A stretch of DNA of 64,000 bases from an uncultured Bacteroidaceae bacterium (GCA_944320955.1 CALUJL010000011.1:16385-80384), one strand, 5' to 3'; counted from the first letter of the stretch, positions 16,885-26,220 are shown. Notes: generated from the sequence alone by a model not told the origin. Program-made: numbers and translations.

Positions 16885-18051
16885 ATGGAACAGCTATATG
16901 TCTTCAACGCACTCTCGGTGTTACTCGTTTTTCTCGTAGCTTTCGCTACGGAATACATCTTGTTGCCCAAAATCCTGCTCATCTCGCGTAAAAAGCATCT
17001 CTACGACATTCCCGATGCCCGAAAGGAACACAAGATAGCCACTCCGCGTTTGGCCGGAGTGTCCTTTATCCCTGTCTTATTGTTCTCTTTTCTCATCGTA
17101 TTCACACTGCGCATGTGGCTCATCGACTCAGGCAATCTGCAAAATCTTTTCCCAAGCTTGGGCAATGCGGAGGGGCTACTGCTGATGAAAAACGAGATAT
17201 TCCACTTTCAGCGCGAGCTCTACATGCTGATTTGCGGCATGATTCTGCTGCTGCTGATAGGCGTAAAGGACGATTTGGTAGGAGTCACGTTCATGGGCAA
17301 GTTCCGCGTACAGATTTTGGCCGCAATACTTTTCTGCTGCGGCGGCGTGTTTTTTGAGAATGTATATGGAATTTTCGGCGTACATCAACTCCCCGTTTAC
17401 GTTTCCATTCCGTTTTCGATATTTGTCATAGTATTGGTTACGAACTCCATTAACCTTATTGACGGAATCGACGGGCTTGCCTCCGGACTGACCATCGTGG
17501 CTACCGTAACAATGGGCATCTCTTTCTTCTTCCGCGACATGATTCTCTACAGCATGCTCAGCTTTGCTTGTGTGGGGCTGCTGATTCCGTTCTTTTATTA
17601 TAATGTGTTCATGCGGCAGGTGCGCAAGTTGTTTATGGGCGACACCGGCTCCTTGGCCATAGGCTTCCTGCTGGGCTATCTGGCCATCAAGCACTCGCAG
17701 ATGAGTCCCGGGGAAGCCTACGATGTGATGCCCATCTTGCTTCCTTTCAGCGTGCTCTTCCTGCCGGCTTTCGATGTGGCCCGCGTCATGTATGCCCGCA
17801 AGATGAAGGGAAAACCCCTCTTCATGCCTGACCGCAACCATATACACCACCGCTTGATCGATGCCGGTTTCAGCCATCATGCCACGATGATTTTCATCGT
17901 TCTCCTCTCGCTTTTCATTTTGTTGCTCAATATGCTCCTCAGCCTGGCCGTGAATATCAACCTGATTATCGTGCTGGATTTCCTGTTCGGCATATTATTC
18001 AATAAATGGCTGGCCGTATATACAGTACGGAAGAAGGGGAAAACAGCATGA
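16885..18051 (+). CDS. Undecaprenyl-phosphate sugar-1-phosphate transferase (MraY/WecA family)
   Basis: 388 aa with about 10-11 hydrophobic segments. Family motifs: the cytoplasmic Mg-binding VKDDLVG (about 129-135), NSINLIDGIDGLASG (about 187-201), GDTGSLAIGFLLGYLA, and the substrate loop PDRNHIHHRLIDAGFSHH with the WecA-type HIHH. It transfers HexNAc-1-phosphate from UDP-sugar to undecaprenyl phosphate, the first step in building surface glycans. Its neighbours downstream, UDP-glucose dehydrogenase and GlmS, supply UDP-glucuronate and glucosamine-6-phosphate, so the cluster serves surface-polysaccharide or glycoprotein synthesis. Confidence 0.9.
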   Translation: MEQLYVFNALSVLLVFLVAFATEYILLPKILLISRKKHLYDIPDARKEHKIATPRLAGVSFIPVLLFSFLIVFTLRMWLIDSGNLQNLFPSLGNAEGLLLMKNEIFHFQRELYMLICGMILLLLIGVKDDLVGVTFMGKFRVQILAAILFCCGGVFFENVYGIFGVHQLPVYVSIPFSIFVIVLVTNSINLIDGIDGLASGLTIVATVTMGISFFFRDMILYSMLSFACVGLLIPFFYYNVFMRQVRKLFMGDTGSLAIGFLLGYLAIKHSQMSPGEAYDVMPILLPFSVLFLPAFDVARVMYARKMKGKPLFMPDRNHIHHRLIDAGFSHHATMIFIVLLSLFILLLNMLLSLAVNINLIIVLDFLFGILFNKWLAVYTVRKKGKTA

Positions 18052-18108
18052 GGAGCAGAGGATGCTGACACCGGCACCGGGAGAAAGCTCCTTTAAGTAT
18101 TGACTTAT

Positions 18109-19440
18109 ATGAATATAGCAATAGTAGGAACCGGATATGTCGGTCTTGTTTCGGGCACTTGTTTTGCCGAAATGGGCGTAAATGTTACCTGTGTAGACAT
18201 TGACAAGGACAAGATTGACCGCTTGGAGCAAGGCGAAATTCCAATATATGAGCCGGGACTGGAAGAAATGGTCGCACGGAACGTAAAAGCCGGGCGACTG
18301 AAGTTCTCCACATCACTGGCCGAAGTGCTCCCGCAGGTAGAGATAGTCTTCAGCGCCGTAGGCACTCCGCCCGATGAGGACGGGAGTGCGGACTTACGCT
18401 ATGTGCTGGACGTGGCCCGTACCATAGGACAATACATGGAGCGCTACGTGGTTGTCGTCACAAAGAGCACCGTTCCGGTCGGAACTGCCCGCAAGGTGGA
18501 AGAAACCATTCGCGCCGAGCAGAAAAAGCGCGGCATATCGGTCGAATTCGATGTCGTAAGCAATCCGGAGTTCCTCAAGGAAGGCTCGGCCATCAAGGAC
18601 TTTATGAGTCCCGACCGAGTGGTTGTCGGTGTCAGCTCGGAGCGGGCGCAGAAAATGATGGCCAAACTGTACCGCCCCTTCCTGCTGAATAATTTCCGGG
18701 TACTGTTTACCGACGTGCCCAGCGCCGAAATGATCAAATATGCGGCCAACTCCATGCTGGCCACCCGCATCAGTTTCATGAACGACATAGCCAATCTGTG
18801 CGAACTGGTGGGGGCTGACGTCAATATGGTAAGAAAAGGGCTGGGAAGCGATGCCCGAATCGGCAACAAGTTTCTCTATCCCGGCTGCGGATACGGCGGT
18901 TCCTGCTTCCCGAAAGACGTAAAAGCGCTAATCCATACGGCCGACAAACAAGGCTACTCCATGCGGGTGCTGAAAGCCGTGGAGGAAGTGAACGAATACC
19001 AGAAGACGGTACTTTTCCTGAAGCTCAAAGAAAGACTGGGCGACCTGCCCGGGCGGCGGGTGGCCCTTTGGGGGCTTGCCTTCAAGCCGGAGACCGACGA
19101 CATGCGCGAAGCCCCTTCGCTGGTGCTCATCAAGTGCCTGCGCGAGGCCGGGGCCGAAGTGGTCGTGTACGACCCCGTGGCCATGGACGAATGCCGCCGC
19201 CGGATGGGCGATGCGGTACACTATGCCAAGGACATGTATGAAGCAGCCGTCGATGCCGATGCCTTGGTATTGGTCACGGAATGGAAACAATTCCGCCTGC
19301 CCGCCTGGAGCGTGCTGAAAAAAATCATGCGCCGCCCGTTCGTCGTGGACGGCCGCAACATCTACCTGCGGGAAGAACTGGAGGAAGCCGGCTTCGAATA
19401 TTCCTGCATCGGCTACAACAGCAAACGAGAAAACAGATAA
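18109..19440 (+). CDS. ugd: UDP-glucose 6-dehydrogenase
   Basis: 443 aa from the ATG at 18109. An upstream in-frame TTG at 18100 is possible but unnecessary. The N-terminal NAD Rossmann motif IVGTGYVGLVSGTCFAEMG opens the protein. The catalytic cysteine lies in GCGYGGSCFPKDVKAL (about 265), and KSTVPVGTARKVEE and NPEFLKEGSAIKDFM are also typical. It oxidises UDP-glucose to UDP-glucuronate with two NAD+. Length is normal. It lies between the polyprenyl-phosphate transferase and glmS on the same strand. Confidence 0.93.
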   Translation: MNIAIVGTGYVGLVSGTCFAEMGVNVTCVDIDKDKIDRLEQGEIPIYEPGLEEMVARNVKAGRLKFSTSLAEVLPQVEIVFSAVGTPPDEDGSADLRYVLDVARTIGQYMERYVVVVTKSTVPVGTARKVEETIRAEQKKRGISVEFDVVSNPEFLKEGSAIKDFMSPDRVVVGVSSERAQKMMAKLYRPFLLNNFRVLFTDVPSAEMIKYAANSMLATRISFMNDIANLCELVGADVNMVRKGLGSDARIGNKFLYPGCGYGGSCFPKDVKALIHTADKQGYSMRVLKAVEEVNEYQKTVLFLKLKERLGDLPGRRVALWGLAFKPETDDMREAPSLVLIKCLREAGAEVVVYDPVAMDECRRRMGDAVHYAKDMYEAAVDADALVLVTEWKQFRLPAWSVLKKIMRRPFVVDGRNIYLREELEEAGFEYSCIGYNSKRENR

Positions 19441-19478
19441 GAAACAGACCTAACAAGTAACCCAAAGAGAGAAAAAAT

Positions 19479-21356
19479 ATGTGCGGAATAGTAGGATATG
19501 TAGGCAAACGCGAAGCATACCCCATCCTGATCAAGGGTTTGAAGCGCCTCGAATATCGCGGATACGACAGTGCCGGAGTGGCTCTGATCTCCGACTCGGG
19601 CGAATTGAATGTCTACAAACAGAAAGGCAAGGTAGCCGATTTGGAACAATACACAGCCGACAAGGACTGCTCCGGGCAGATCGGAATGGCCCACACGCGC
19701 TGGGCCACCCACGGAGTCCCCAGCCAAATCAATGCCCATCCCCATGTTTCCCAGTCCGGGCGCTTCGCCTTGGTCCACAACGGCATCATCGAGAACTATG
19801 CCGACCTGCGCAAGCAACTGGAGGAAAAGGGCTTTACCTTTAAAAGCGAGACCGACACGGAAGTCCTCGTACAACTCATCGAATATACCTACAACGCAAT
19901 AGCCCGGCGCGGCGGGCAACACAGCGGCGAGAGCCTCCACCGCGATATCCTCTCGGCCATCCGCCTGACGCTCCGCAAGGTAGTGGGCGCGTACGCCCTG
20001 GTACTCATCGACCGCAACGACCCCGATGCCATGTTCTGCGCCCGCAAGGCCAGCCCCCTGGTCGTAGGACTGGGCGAAGGAGAATACTTCGTGGCTTCCG
20101 ACGCCACCCCCATCGTAGAATACACCGACCAGGTCATTTACCTCAACGACGGCGAGATTGCCCTCCTGCGCCGCGGGAAGGACATCAAAATCATCAACCT
20201 CGAAAACCTCAAGGTCCCCGCAGAGATACAGACTATCGACATGGACATCGACCAACTGGAGAAAGGCGGCTACGAACACTTCATGCTCAAGGAAATCTAC
20301 GAGCAGCCCCGCAGCATACGCAACTGCATGAGCGGCCGGGTAAGCCCGGAAGGAGTGGTCCTGAGCGCCGTGCGGGACAACAAAGAGCGCCTGCTCCGTG
20401 CCAACCGCTACATCATCGTAGCCTGCGGCACATCGTGGCACGCCGCCCTCATCGGCAAGCACCTGATCGAACACCTCTGCCGCATACCCGTCACCGTGGA
20501 ATACGCATCCGAATTCCGCTATGCCGACCCCGTCCTGACCGGGGACGAAGTGCTGATAGCCATCTCGCAGAGCGGCGAGACGGCCGATACGCTGGCCGCC
20601 ATCGACCTGGCCAAACGCCAGGGCGCCTTCATCTTCGGCATCTGCAACGTGGTGGGTTCTTCCATTCCCCGCGCCACCGACACCGGCTGCTACATCCATG
20701 TCGGCCCGGAAATCGGCGTGGCCAGCACGAAAGCCTTCACCGGACAAGTCACCACACTGGCCATGCTCGCCCTGTGCCTGGCACGGGAATACGGCACTTG
20801 CGACCCACAAGAATACAGTGAGATCCTCGCCGACCTCCAGCGTGTCCCCGACCTGATGGAACGCGTGCTTACGGAAGGGCCCGACCTGGCCCCCGTGGCG
20901 TCCATATTCACCTATGCGCGCAATTTCATCTACCTCGGCCGCGGCTACAACTACCCCGTAGCCCTCGAAGGAGCCTTGAAGCTCAAAGAAATCAGCTACA
21001 TCCACGCCGAGGGCTACCCGGCAGCGGAGATGAAACACGGCCCCATCGCCCTCATCGACGAGGAGATGCCCGTTGTCTTCATTGCCACGCGCAACTTCAT
21101 GTACGAGAAAGTCGTCAGCAACATGGCCGAAGTGAAAGCCCGCAAGGGGCGCATCATCGCCATCGTCAGCGAAGGCGAGGCCGATGCCGTGGCGCAGATA
21201 GCCGACATCTGCATCCCCGTACCCTGCATCCACGAGTGCCTCGAACCGCTGCTCACCACGCTCCCCCTGCAACTCCTGGCCTACCACATTGCCGTCTGCC
21301 GTGGCCTCAATGTCGACCAGCCGCGCAATCTGGCCAAGTCCGTCACCGTAGAATAA
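19479..21356 (+). CDS. glmS: Glutamine-fructose-6-phosphate aminotransferase (isomerizing)
   Basis: 625 aa. MCGIVGYVG gives the N-terminal nucleophile Cys1 (after Met removal) of the glutaminase domain (about 1-240; HTRWATHG and HNGIIENYADLR are visible). Two SIS domains follow (about 295-430 and 465-600; CGTSWHAALIGKHL, AISQSGETADTLAAI, and the C-terminal RNLAKSVTVE). It makes glucosamine-6-phosphate from fructose-6-phosphate and glutamine, the entry to UDP-GlcNAc. The 38-bp gap from ugd is too short for a glmS ribozyme and I see none. A strong terminator follows. Confidence 0.96.
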   Translation: MCGIVGYVGKREAYPILIKGLKRLEYRGYDSAGVALISDSGELNVYKQKGKVADLEQYTADKDCSGQIGMAHTRWATHGVPSQINAHPHVSQSGRFALVHNGIIENYADLRKQLEEKGFTFKSETDTEVLVQLIEYTYNAIARRGGQHSGESLHRDILSAIRLTLRKVVGAYALVLIDRNDPDAMFCARKASPLVVGLGEGEYFVASDATPIVEYTDQVIYLNDGEIALLRRGKDIKIINLENLKVPAEIQTIDMDIDQLEKGGYEHFMLKEIYEQPRSIRNCMSGRVSPEGVVLSAVRDNKERLLRANRYIIVACGTSWHAALIGKHLIEHLCRIPVTVEYASEFRYADPVLTGDEVLIAISQSGETADTLAAIDLAKRQGAFIFGICNVVGSSIPRATDTGCYIHVGPEIGVASTKAFTGQVTTLAMLALCLAREYGTCDPQEYSEILADLQRVPDLMERVLTEGPDLAPVASIFTYARNFIYLGRGYNYPVALEGALKLKEISYIHAEGYPAAEMKHGPIALIDEEMPVVFIATRNFMYEKVVSNMAEVKARKGRIIAIVSEGEADAVAQIADICIPVPCIHECLEPLLTTLPLQLLAYHIAVCRGLNVDQPRNLAKSVTVE

Positions 21357-21375
21357 CCTGCGCACAGCGCCTCGC

Positions 21376-21430
21376 AAAACAGTCATCCCCGCCGTAATTT
21401 GTCAATTATTACGGCAGGGATGACTGTTTT
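21376..21430. terminator. Strong hairpin after glmS
   Basis: AAAACAGTCATCCC plus GCCGTAAT pairs with ATTACGGC plus GGGATGACTGTTTT, one of the longest stems in the window, with A-run and T-run flanks so it could act in both directions. Confidence 0.8.
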
Positions 21431-21465
21431 CGCCACTTGCCGCATCCTGCCCCGACTAATTTTCG

Positions 21466-21473
21466 TATCTTTG
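21466..21473 (+). promoter_or_regulatory. -7 box of the GH2 gene
   Basis: TATCTTTG, 38 bp ahead of the ATG at 21512. Confidence 0.65.
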
Positions 21474-21511
21474 AGGGGTAGAATCAAGAAACCTAACACT
21501 CTTCTTTTCTT

Positions 21512-23929
21512 ATGAAAACATTCTCAAGACACCGCAGGGCAAGCCTCCTCTCCCGGCTGGCCATAGCCCTGCTTGCCCTTTTCTGCACCGGGCAAGGCCT
21601 GCGGGCCAATGACAGCCGGGAACAGTGCTTCAACGAACGGTGGAAATTCCAATTGGGCGATATCCCCGACGCTGCCCGCCCCGACTTCGACGACAGCGCC
21701 TGGCGCACCCTCGACCTGCCCCACGACTGGAGCATCGAGGCGGCACCCGACTCCCTGGCTCCCGCCGGGAACGACGGCGGCTACTATCCCGCCGGCACCG
21801 GCTGGTACCGCAAGACATTCCGCCTGGACAGCGGAACCGACGACCTGCTGACTTCCGTCTACTTCGAAGGTGTCTACATGAATGCCCAAGTCTTCATCAA
21901 CGGGCACGACCTGGGAACTTATCCCTACGGCTACACCTCCTTCTTCCACGACCTCACCCCTTACCTGAAACCCGGCGAGAACGTATTGGCCGTGCGGGTG
22001 GACAATTCGCAACAGAAGAACTGCCGCTGGTACACCGGCTCGGGCATCTACCGCAACGTGAAACTCATCCGCACACCGCGCCTGCACTTCGCCCCGTGGG
22101 GCGTGGCCGTGCGCACCGCCACCGAGGGCAACCAGACGCAAATCACCGTGCTGGCCACCCTCGTGAACGAGCAGGAGCAGGATGCCGCCTTCACGCTCAA
22201 CGCACAAGTACTCTACCAAGGCACCCCCCAGGCCGCCCGGCAGAAAAAAGTCTCCCTCGAAGCCGGCGAGACACGCACCGTCAGCCTGCAGATCCCCCTG
22301 GAGAACGCCCGGCTCTGGAGCACGGATGAGCCCAATCTCTACCAAGTGATATGCAGCATGGAGCAGGGCGGCGAGGATGCGGTAGAGGAAACGTTCGGCG
22401 TGCGCACCGTGGAATTCGATGCCCGCCGGGGACTCCGGCTGAACGGAAAGCCCGTCGAGCTGAACGGAGCCTGCCTCCACCACGACAACGGCCCCCTCGG
22501 CGCAGCCGCCTACCGCGATGCCGAGTGGCGCAAGGCGCGCCTCTTGAAAGAAGCGGGCTTCAACGCCGCACGCACCTCCCACAATCCTCCCTCCGAGGCT
22601 TTCCTCGACGCCTGCGACCGGGTGGGGCTGCTCGTCATCGACGAGTCGTTCGACGGCTGGCGCAGCGCCAAGAACACACATGACTACTCCACCCTCTTCG
22701 ACCGCTGGTGGACGCGCGACGTGGAAGCCATGGTGTGCCGCGACCGCAACCATCCCTCCATCTTCTGCTGGAGCATCGGCAACGAAATCATCGAGCGCAA
22801 GACGCCCGAAGCCGTGCTGACGGCCCACGCCCTGGCCGGACATGTGCGCCGCTTCGACCCCACCCGTCCCGTCACCTCCGCCCTGGCGGCGTGGGACAAC
22901 GACTGGGAAATCTACGACCCCCTGGCCGCGGCGCACGACATCGTAGGCTACAACTACATGATGCACAAAGGCCCCTCCGACCACGAGCGCGTCCCCGACC
23001 GCGTGATGATGCAGACCGAGTCGTACCCGCGCGAGGCGTTTGCCAACTGGAGCCGCGTGGCCGACCATCCCTACATCATCGGCGACTTCGTCTGGACCGG
23101 CATCGACTATCTGGGCGAGTCCGGCATCGGCCGTTTCTTCTACAAGGGGCAGACCGAAGGCGAGCACTACCACCGCAACCAATACCCCTGGCACGGCGCC
23201 TACTGCGGCGACATCGACCTGACGGGCCTGCGCAAACCCATCTCCTACTACCGCGACATGCTCTACAATCCCGACGGGCGGAAGCTCTACCTCTCCGTCA
23301 AGGAACCGTCGGGCTACTACGGCGAGGTGCGGGAGACGCAGTGGTCCGTCTGGCCCACGTGGGAAAGCTGGAACTGGCCGGGACACGAGGGGAAGCAGAT
23401 CGATGTGGAAATCTATTCGCGCTACCCCGCCGTCCGCCTCTACCTCAACGGCAAACTGGTGGCCGAGCGGCCCACGACGCGCCGCGAGGAGTATAAGGCC
23501 GTCATCCCCGTGGCCTACGAGGCAGGGACGTTGCGTGTCGTAGGACTCGTGGACGGCAGGGAAATCGACCCGCAGACACTCGAAACCGCCGGACGGCCCG
23601 CCCGCATCCGCCTGACGGCCGACCGCGACACGATGGCCGCCGACGGCAGTTCGCTGGTCTTCGTCACCGCCGAAGTGGTGGACAGCAAGGGCCGCGTCGT
23701 GCCCGTTGCCGACCCGCTGCTCGACTTCAGCCTCGAAGGCGGCGGCACGCTGCTGGCCACGTGCAGCGCCGACCTGACGGACACGACGGCCTACACCCTG
23801 CCCCGGCGGAAAGCCTGGAAGGGCCGCGCCATGGCCGTCGTGCGCAGCGGCAAGGAAGCCGGCCTCCTCACCCTGACCGCCAAGGCCCGGAGCCTGAAAA
23901 AAGGCACCGTCCGCATCAAGACGGAATAA
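21512..23929 (+). CDS. Glycoside hydrolase family 2 (beta-galactosidase-like), exported
   Basis: 805 aa. A signal peptide (about 1-33) with a basic start and the core LAIALLALFCTG gives export to the periplasm. The GH2 sugar-binding domain (about 40-205: LPHDWSIE, GTGWYRKTF, YPYGYTSF), immunoglobulin-like domain and TIM barrel follow in order. The acid/base Glu is in FCWSIGNEII (about 425) and the nucleophile Glu in MMQTESYP (about 503). A C-terminal DUF4982-like region (GYYGEVRETQW, VEIYSRYPAVRLYLNG) and an Ig-like tail complete it. It hydrolyses a beta-galactoside or related beta-linkage; specificity is not predictable. No SusC/D partner is adjacent. Confidence 0.9.
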   Translation: MKTFSRHRRASLLSRLAIALLALFCTGQGLRANDSREQCFNERWKFQLGDIPDAARPDFDDSAWRTLDLPHDWSIEAAPDSLAPAGNDGGYYPAGTGWYRKTFRLDSGTDDLLTSVYFEGVYMNAQVFINGHDLGTYPYGYTSFFHDLTPYLKPGENVLAVRVDNSQQKNCRWYTGSGIYRNVKLIRTPRLHFAPWGVAVRTATEGNQTQITVLATLVNEQEQDAAFTLNAQVLYQGTPQAARQKKVSLEAGETRTVSLQIPLENARLWSTDEPNLYQVICSMEQGGEDAVEETFGVRTVEFDARRGLRLNGKPVELNGACLHHDNGPLGAAAYRDAEWRKARLLKEAGFNAARTSHNPPSEAFLDACDRVGLLVIDESFDGWRSAKNTHDYSTLFDRWWTRDVEAMVCRDRNHPSIFCWSIGNEIIERKTPEAVLTAHALAGHVRRFDPTRPVTSALAAWDNDWEIYDPLAAAHDIVGYNYMMHKGPSDHERVPDRVMMQTESYPREAFANWSRVADHPYIIGDFVWTGIDYLGESGIGRFFYKGQTEGEHYHRNQYPWHGAYCGDIDLTGLRKPISYYRDMLYNPDGRKLYLSVKEPSGYYGEVRETQWSVWPTWESWNWPGHEGKQIDVEIYSRYPAVRLYLNGKLVAERPTTRREEYKAVIPVAYEAGTLRVVGLVDGREIDPQTLETAGRPARIRLTADRDTMAADGSSLVFVTAEVVDSKGRVVPVADPLLDFSLEGGGTLLATCSADLTDTTAYTLPRRKAWKGRAMAVVRSGKEAGLLTLTAKARSLKKGTVRIKTE

Positions 23930-23944
23930 CGCTTTTCACCTGAA

Positions 23945-24022
23945 GATGCAGGGCTTTTTCCCGAAAGACGCAGCACTTTCCGGAAAAAGCCCTGCCGCTT
24001 TTTCCGGAAACCCCTGCCGCTC
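23945..24022. repeat. 22-bp-period tandem array B (3 full units plus partial)
   Basis: Units start at 23945, 23967 and 23989, with a partial fourth at 24011. They begin GATGCAGGGC, GACGCAGCAC, GCCCTGCCGC and CCCCTGCCGC. The three full units continue through a T-run into CCGAAA or CCGGAAA. The array begins 16 bp after the GH2 stop codon and precedes the AT-rich toxin module. Confidence 0.7.
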
Positions 24023-24171
24023 CATTCCCCCGGCAGAGGCGCGCACACACTTCGCCTCCCGTAGAAAGACATTACCGCCCGCCATGCCTCCCCGGCAGGA
24101 CGCAAAACCGGAGATTCTCCTGCGGAAAGGAAAAAGGAAGCGGAGCAATATGCTTTCCCAAACAAAATCGC

Positions 24172-24179
24172 TACATTTG
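24172..24179 (+). promoter_or_regulatory. -7 box of the zeta-toxin module
   Basis: TACATTTG, 34 bp ahead of the ATG at 24213. Confidence 0.6.
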
Positions 24180-24212
24180 CAGAATAGAGTTTCTAATAAA
24201 AAACACAACGCC

Positions 24213-24428
24213 ATGTCAGAGAAAAAATTGAATACATATCATTTTAATCCGCAACAAGAGCCTACAGACGAAATGTTGGAACAAATCATGAAAGAAGTGG
24301 CCGAAGAAGCTCGAACAAGTAACCGAAAAGCAAACGAAGAGCACTGGCAGCGAATGCAACAAGACATTGCCAACAAGCGGATAAAATGGTCGGATAAGAT
24401 GAACTCGATAATCTATGGACCAAAATAA
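24213..24428 (+). CDS. Small acidic helical protein, candidate antitoxin of the zeta-type kinase
   Basis: 71 aa from the ATG at 24213 (MSEKKLNTYHFNPQQEPTDE). Mostly helical and charged, with EMLEQIMKEVAEEARTSNRK and HWQRMQQDIANKRIKW; no membrane segment. Its 3' end overlaps the zeta-type gene by 14 bp, so the two are translationally coupled in an operon with one promoter. A short charged protein ahead of a zeta-domain kinase is the usual place for its antitoxin. The role is inferred from position; I see no clear similarity to the epsilon antitoxin itself. Confidence 0.65.
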   Translation: MSEKKLNTYHFNPQQEPTDEMLEQIMKEVAEEARTSNRKANEEHWQRMQQDIANKRIKWSDKMNSIIYGPK

Positions 24429-25014
24429 GCACTTACCCGAGATGATCGTAATTGCCGGTCCCAACGGATCCGGTAAGACATCTGTGACACAAAAGTTCCT
24501 CTATCACAAATGGGCAGAAGGAACCCTATACATCAATCCGGATGAGGTGGCCCAAGAAATATTCGGTGATTGGAACTCCACGGAATCCGTGATAAAAGCA
24601 GCCCGCTACTGCCGCGAATTACGAGAAGAATGCCTCAGAAGCCACAGAAGTTTCGTATTTGAGACAGTGATGTCGGCAGAAGATAAAGTAGATTTCATCA
24701 TCCGCGCAAAACAAGCAGGCTTCTTCTTGCGTCTATTCTTTATTTCCACCTCACATCCTTCCATCAATGCGGCACGCATTACAAGGAGAGTGATGAAAGG
24801 AGGGCACGATGTCCCTATTTCAAAAATAATCTCTCGCTACTATAAATCGATCGCCAATTGCAAGACGGTAGCTCCGATAGTTGACCGCCTTTATGTCTAT
24901 GACAACTCCATTGACGGAGAAGATGCAAAATTGCAGTTCCGCCTGACAAACGGGAAGGTGAAGAAAATATATACCTCTCCCATTCCCGAATGGGCACAAA
25001 TACTGCTGCCCTGA
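24415..25014 (+). CDS. Zeta-toxin-family P-loop kinase
   Basis: 199 aa. The Walker A loop GPNGSGKTSVTQ is at about residues 15-26. INPDEVAQEIFG follows at about 42, then the FVFETVMS segment at about 82 and a basic RITRRVMKGGHDVP stretch that fits the substrate or lid region. This is the layout of zeta-toxin-like kinases, which phosphorylate UDP-N-acetylglucosamine and block peptidoglycan synthesis; some family members act on other substrates. Overlaps the small partner gene by 14 bp. The module is AT-rich compared with its neighbours, suggesting transfer. Confidence 0.82.
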   Translation: MDQNKHLPEMIVIAGPNGSGKTSVTQKFLYHKWAEGTLYINPDEVAQEIFGDWNSTESVIKAARYCRELREECLRSHRSFVFETVMSAEDKVDFIIRAKQAGFFLRLFFISTSHPSINAARITRRVMKGGHDVPISKIISRYYKSIANCKTVAPIVDRLYVYDNSIDGEDAKLQFRLTNGKVKKIYTSPIPEWAQILLP

Positions 25015-25038
25015 ACGCATTTCCTCCTCCGCTTTACC

Positions 25039-26076
25039 TCACTTGCCCGCGGGCGGAAGACGCTTGCGGAAGAGGCTCTTAAGGAACTCGATGTTGCGGG
25101 CAAGCGTCTGGCGGTTGAAAGTCGCGACTTCCTCGATGACGGGATTGATGAAGTTCTGCACCTGCTCGATGGGAGCGTATTCTACGTGGCGGGGCGTGAC
25201 CACTTGGAGACCACCCTGCACGATGCGCACCGGAATGTCGGCACTCAAGAGGATAGGGTCGCCGTCGAAATGGGCCACGCCGGGCTGCTTGCGGTGGATG
25301 GTCAGCTCGCGGCATTGGAAAGAGCGGATGCGGCTGTTCTGGAGGATGAGCTTGTTGAAGAGCTGGAAGACCATGCCGGGAATCTCCACGGCTGTGAAAG
25401 GTTCGAGGATCGTGATGTCGAGCAGCCCGTCGTGGAGCGAAGCCCGGGGCGAGATGAAAGCGTTGTTGCCATACTGCGAGGCATTGCAGCAGGTGATGAG
25501 GAAGGCCTTGTGGCGGATGATGCCGTCCTCCGTCTCCAATTCGTAAGTCTCGGGCCGATATTTGAGAAACTCGTAAAGGGCTTTCTCCAGATAAGTGAGC
25601 AGGCCGCGGCGCTTGTCGGTGGAAAAGCGGAAGCTGACCAGCGCGTCGAAACCGACACCGCACGTACAAAAGAACGGGTGCCCCTCGACCAGCCCGTAGT
25701 CGATGGGGCTGACAATGCCGTCGTTCAAGGCACTCAGGGCCTTGGCCGCATCGAGCGGGATGTGCAGGTGCCGGGCCAGCCCGTTGCCGGACCCGCAGGG
25801 TATGATGCCCAAAGCAGTGGAAGTATGGAGCACGCCGCGGCCCACCTCGTTGACCGTGCCGTCACCTCCTACGGCCACCGCGGCATAATAGCCGGCCGCG
25901 GCTGCTTCCCGGGCAAGGTCCACGGCATGTCCGGCCCGCTGGGTCATGCAGATTTCCGCTTCATAGAGCGACGGATCGATCCGCTGCCGGATAAGCGGGG
26001 CAAGGTCTTTCTTCTTCTCAGTACCGGAGATGGGGTTGACAATAAAACGGATTTTCTTCTTTTCGTTGTCTGCCAT
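25039..26076 (-). CDS. Diacylglycerol-kinase-family lipid kinase
   Basis: 345 aa. Starts MADNEKKKIRFIVNPISGT and carries the DAGK catalytic-domain signature VAVGGDGTVNEVGRGVL (about 65-82), IPCGSGNGLARHL, and FCTCGVGFDALVSF. The C-terminal beta-sandwich domain (about 130-300) has AHFDGDPIL. Family members phosphorylate diacylglycerol, sphingosine, ceramide or undecaprenol. It is divergent from serine palmitoyltransferase across a 184-bp spacer, so a sphingoid or ceramide substrate is worth considering; that is inference from context. Confidence 0.86.
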   Translation of the reverse strand: MADNEKKKIRFIVNPISGTEKKKDLAPLIRQRIDPSLYEAEICMTQRAGHAVDLAREAAAAGYYAAVAVGGDGTVNEVGRGVLHTSTALGIIPCGSGNGLARHLHIPLDAAKALSALNDGIVSPIDYGLVEGHPFFCTCGVGFDALVSFRFSTDKRRGLLTYLEKALYEFLKYRPETYELETEDGIIRHKAFLITCCNASQYGNNAFISPRASLHDGLLDITILEPFTAVEIPGMVFQLFNKLILQNSRIRSFQCRELTIHRKQPGVAHFDGDPILLSADIPVRIVQGGLQVVTPRHVEYAPIEQVQNFINPVIEEVATFNRQTLARNIEFLKSLFRKRLPPAGK

Positions 26077-26220
26077 AGGCCGTTCGCTTAGAGGTTTTAT
26101 CTGAAAAAAGCGATGCGAATATACAACTAAATAGGGAAAAATACCCCCTTTTTCAGCCGAAAACCGGTCTGCAGAGGCATTTTTGCATCCTATTCTTGTT
26201 GCGAAACGCGAGAAATGCGT

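Noticed and set aside
19441..19478. glmS ribozyme upstream of glmS
   Set aside because: The intergenic gap is 38 bp and holds no ribozyme core.
23945..24022. 22-bp arrays as a CRISPR
   Set aside because: There are no unique spacers between units, the units are contiguous and degenerate, and no cas gene is in the window.
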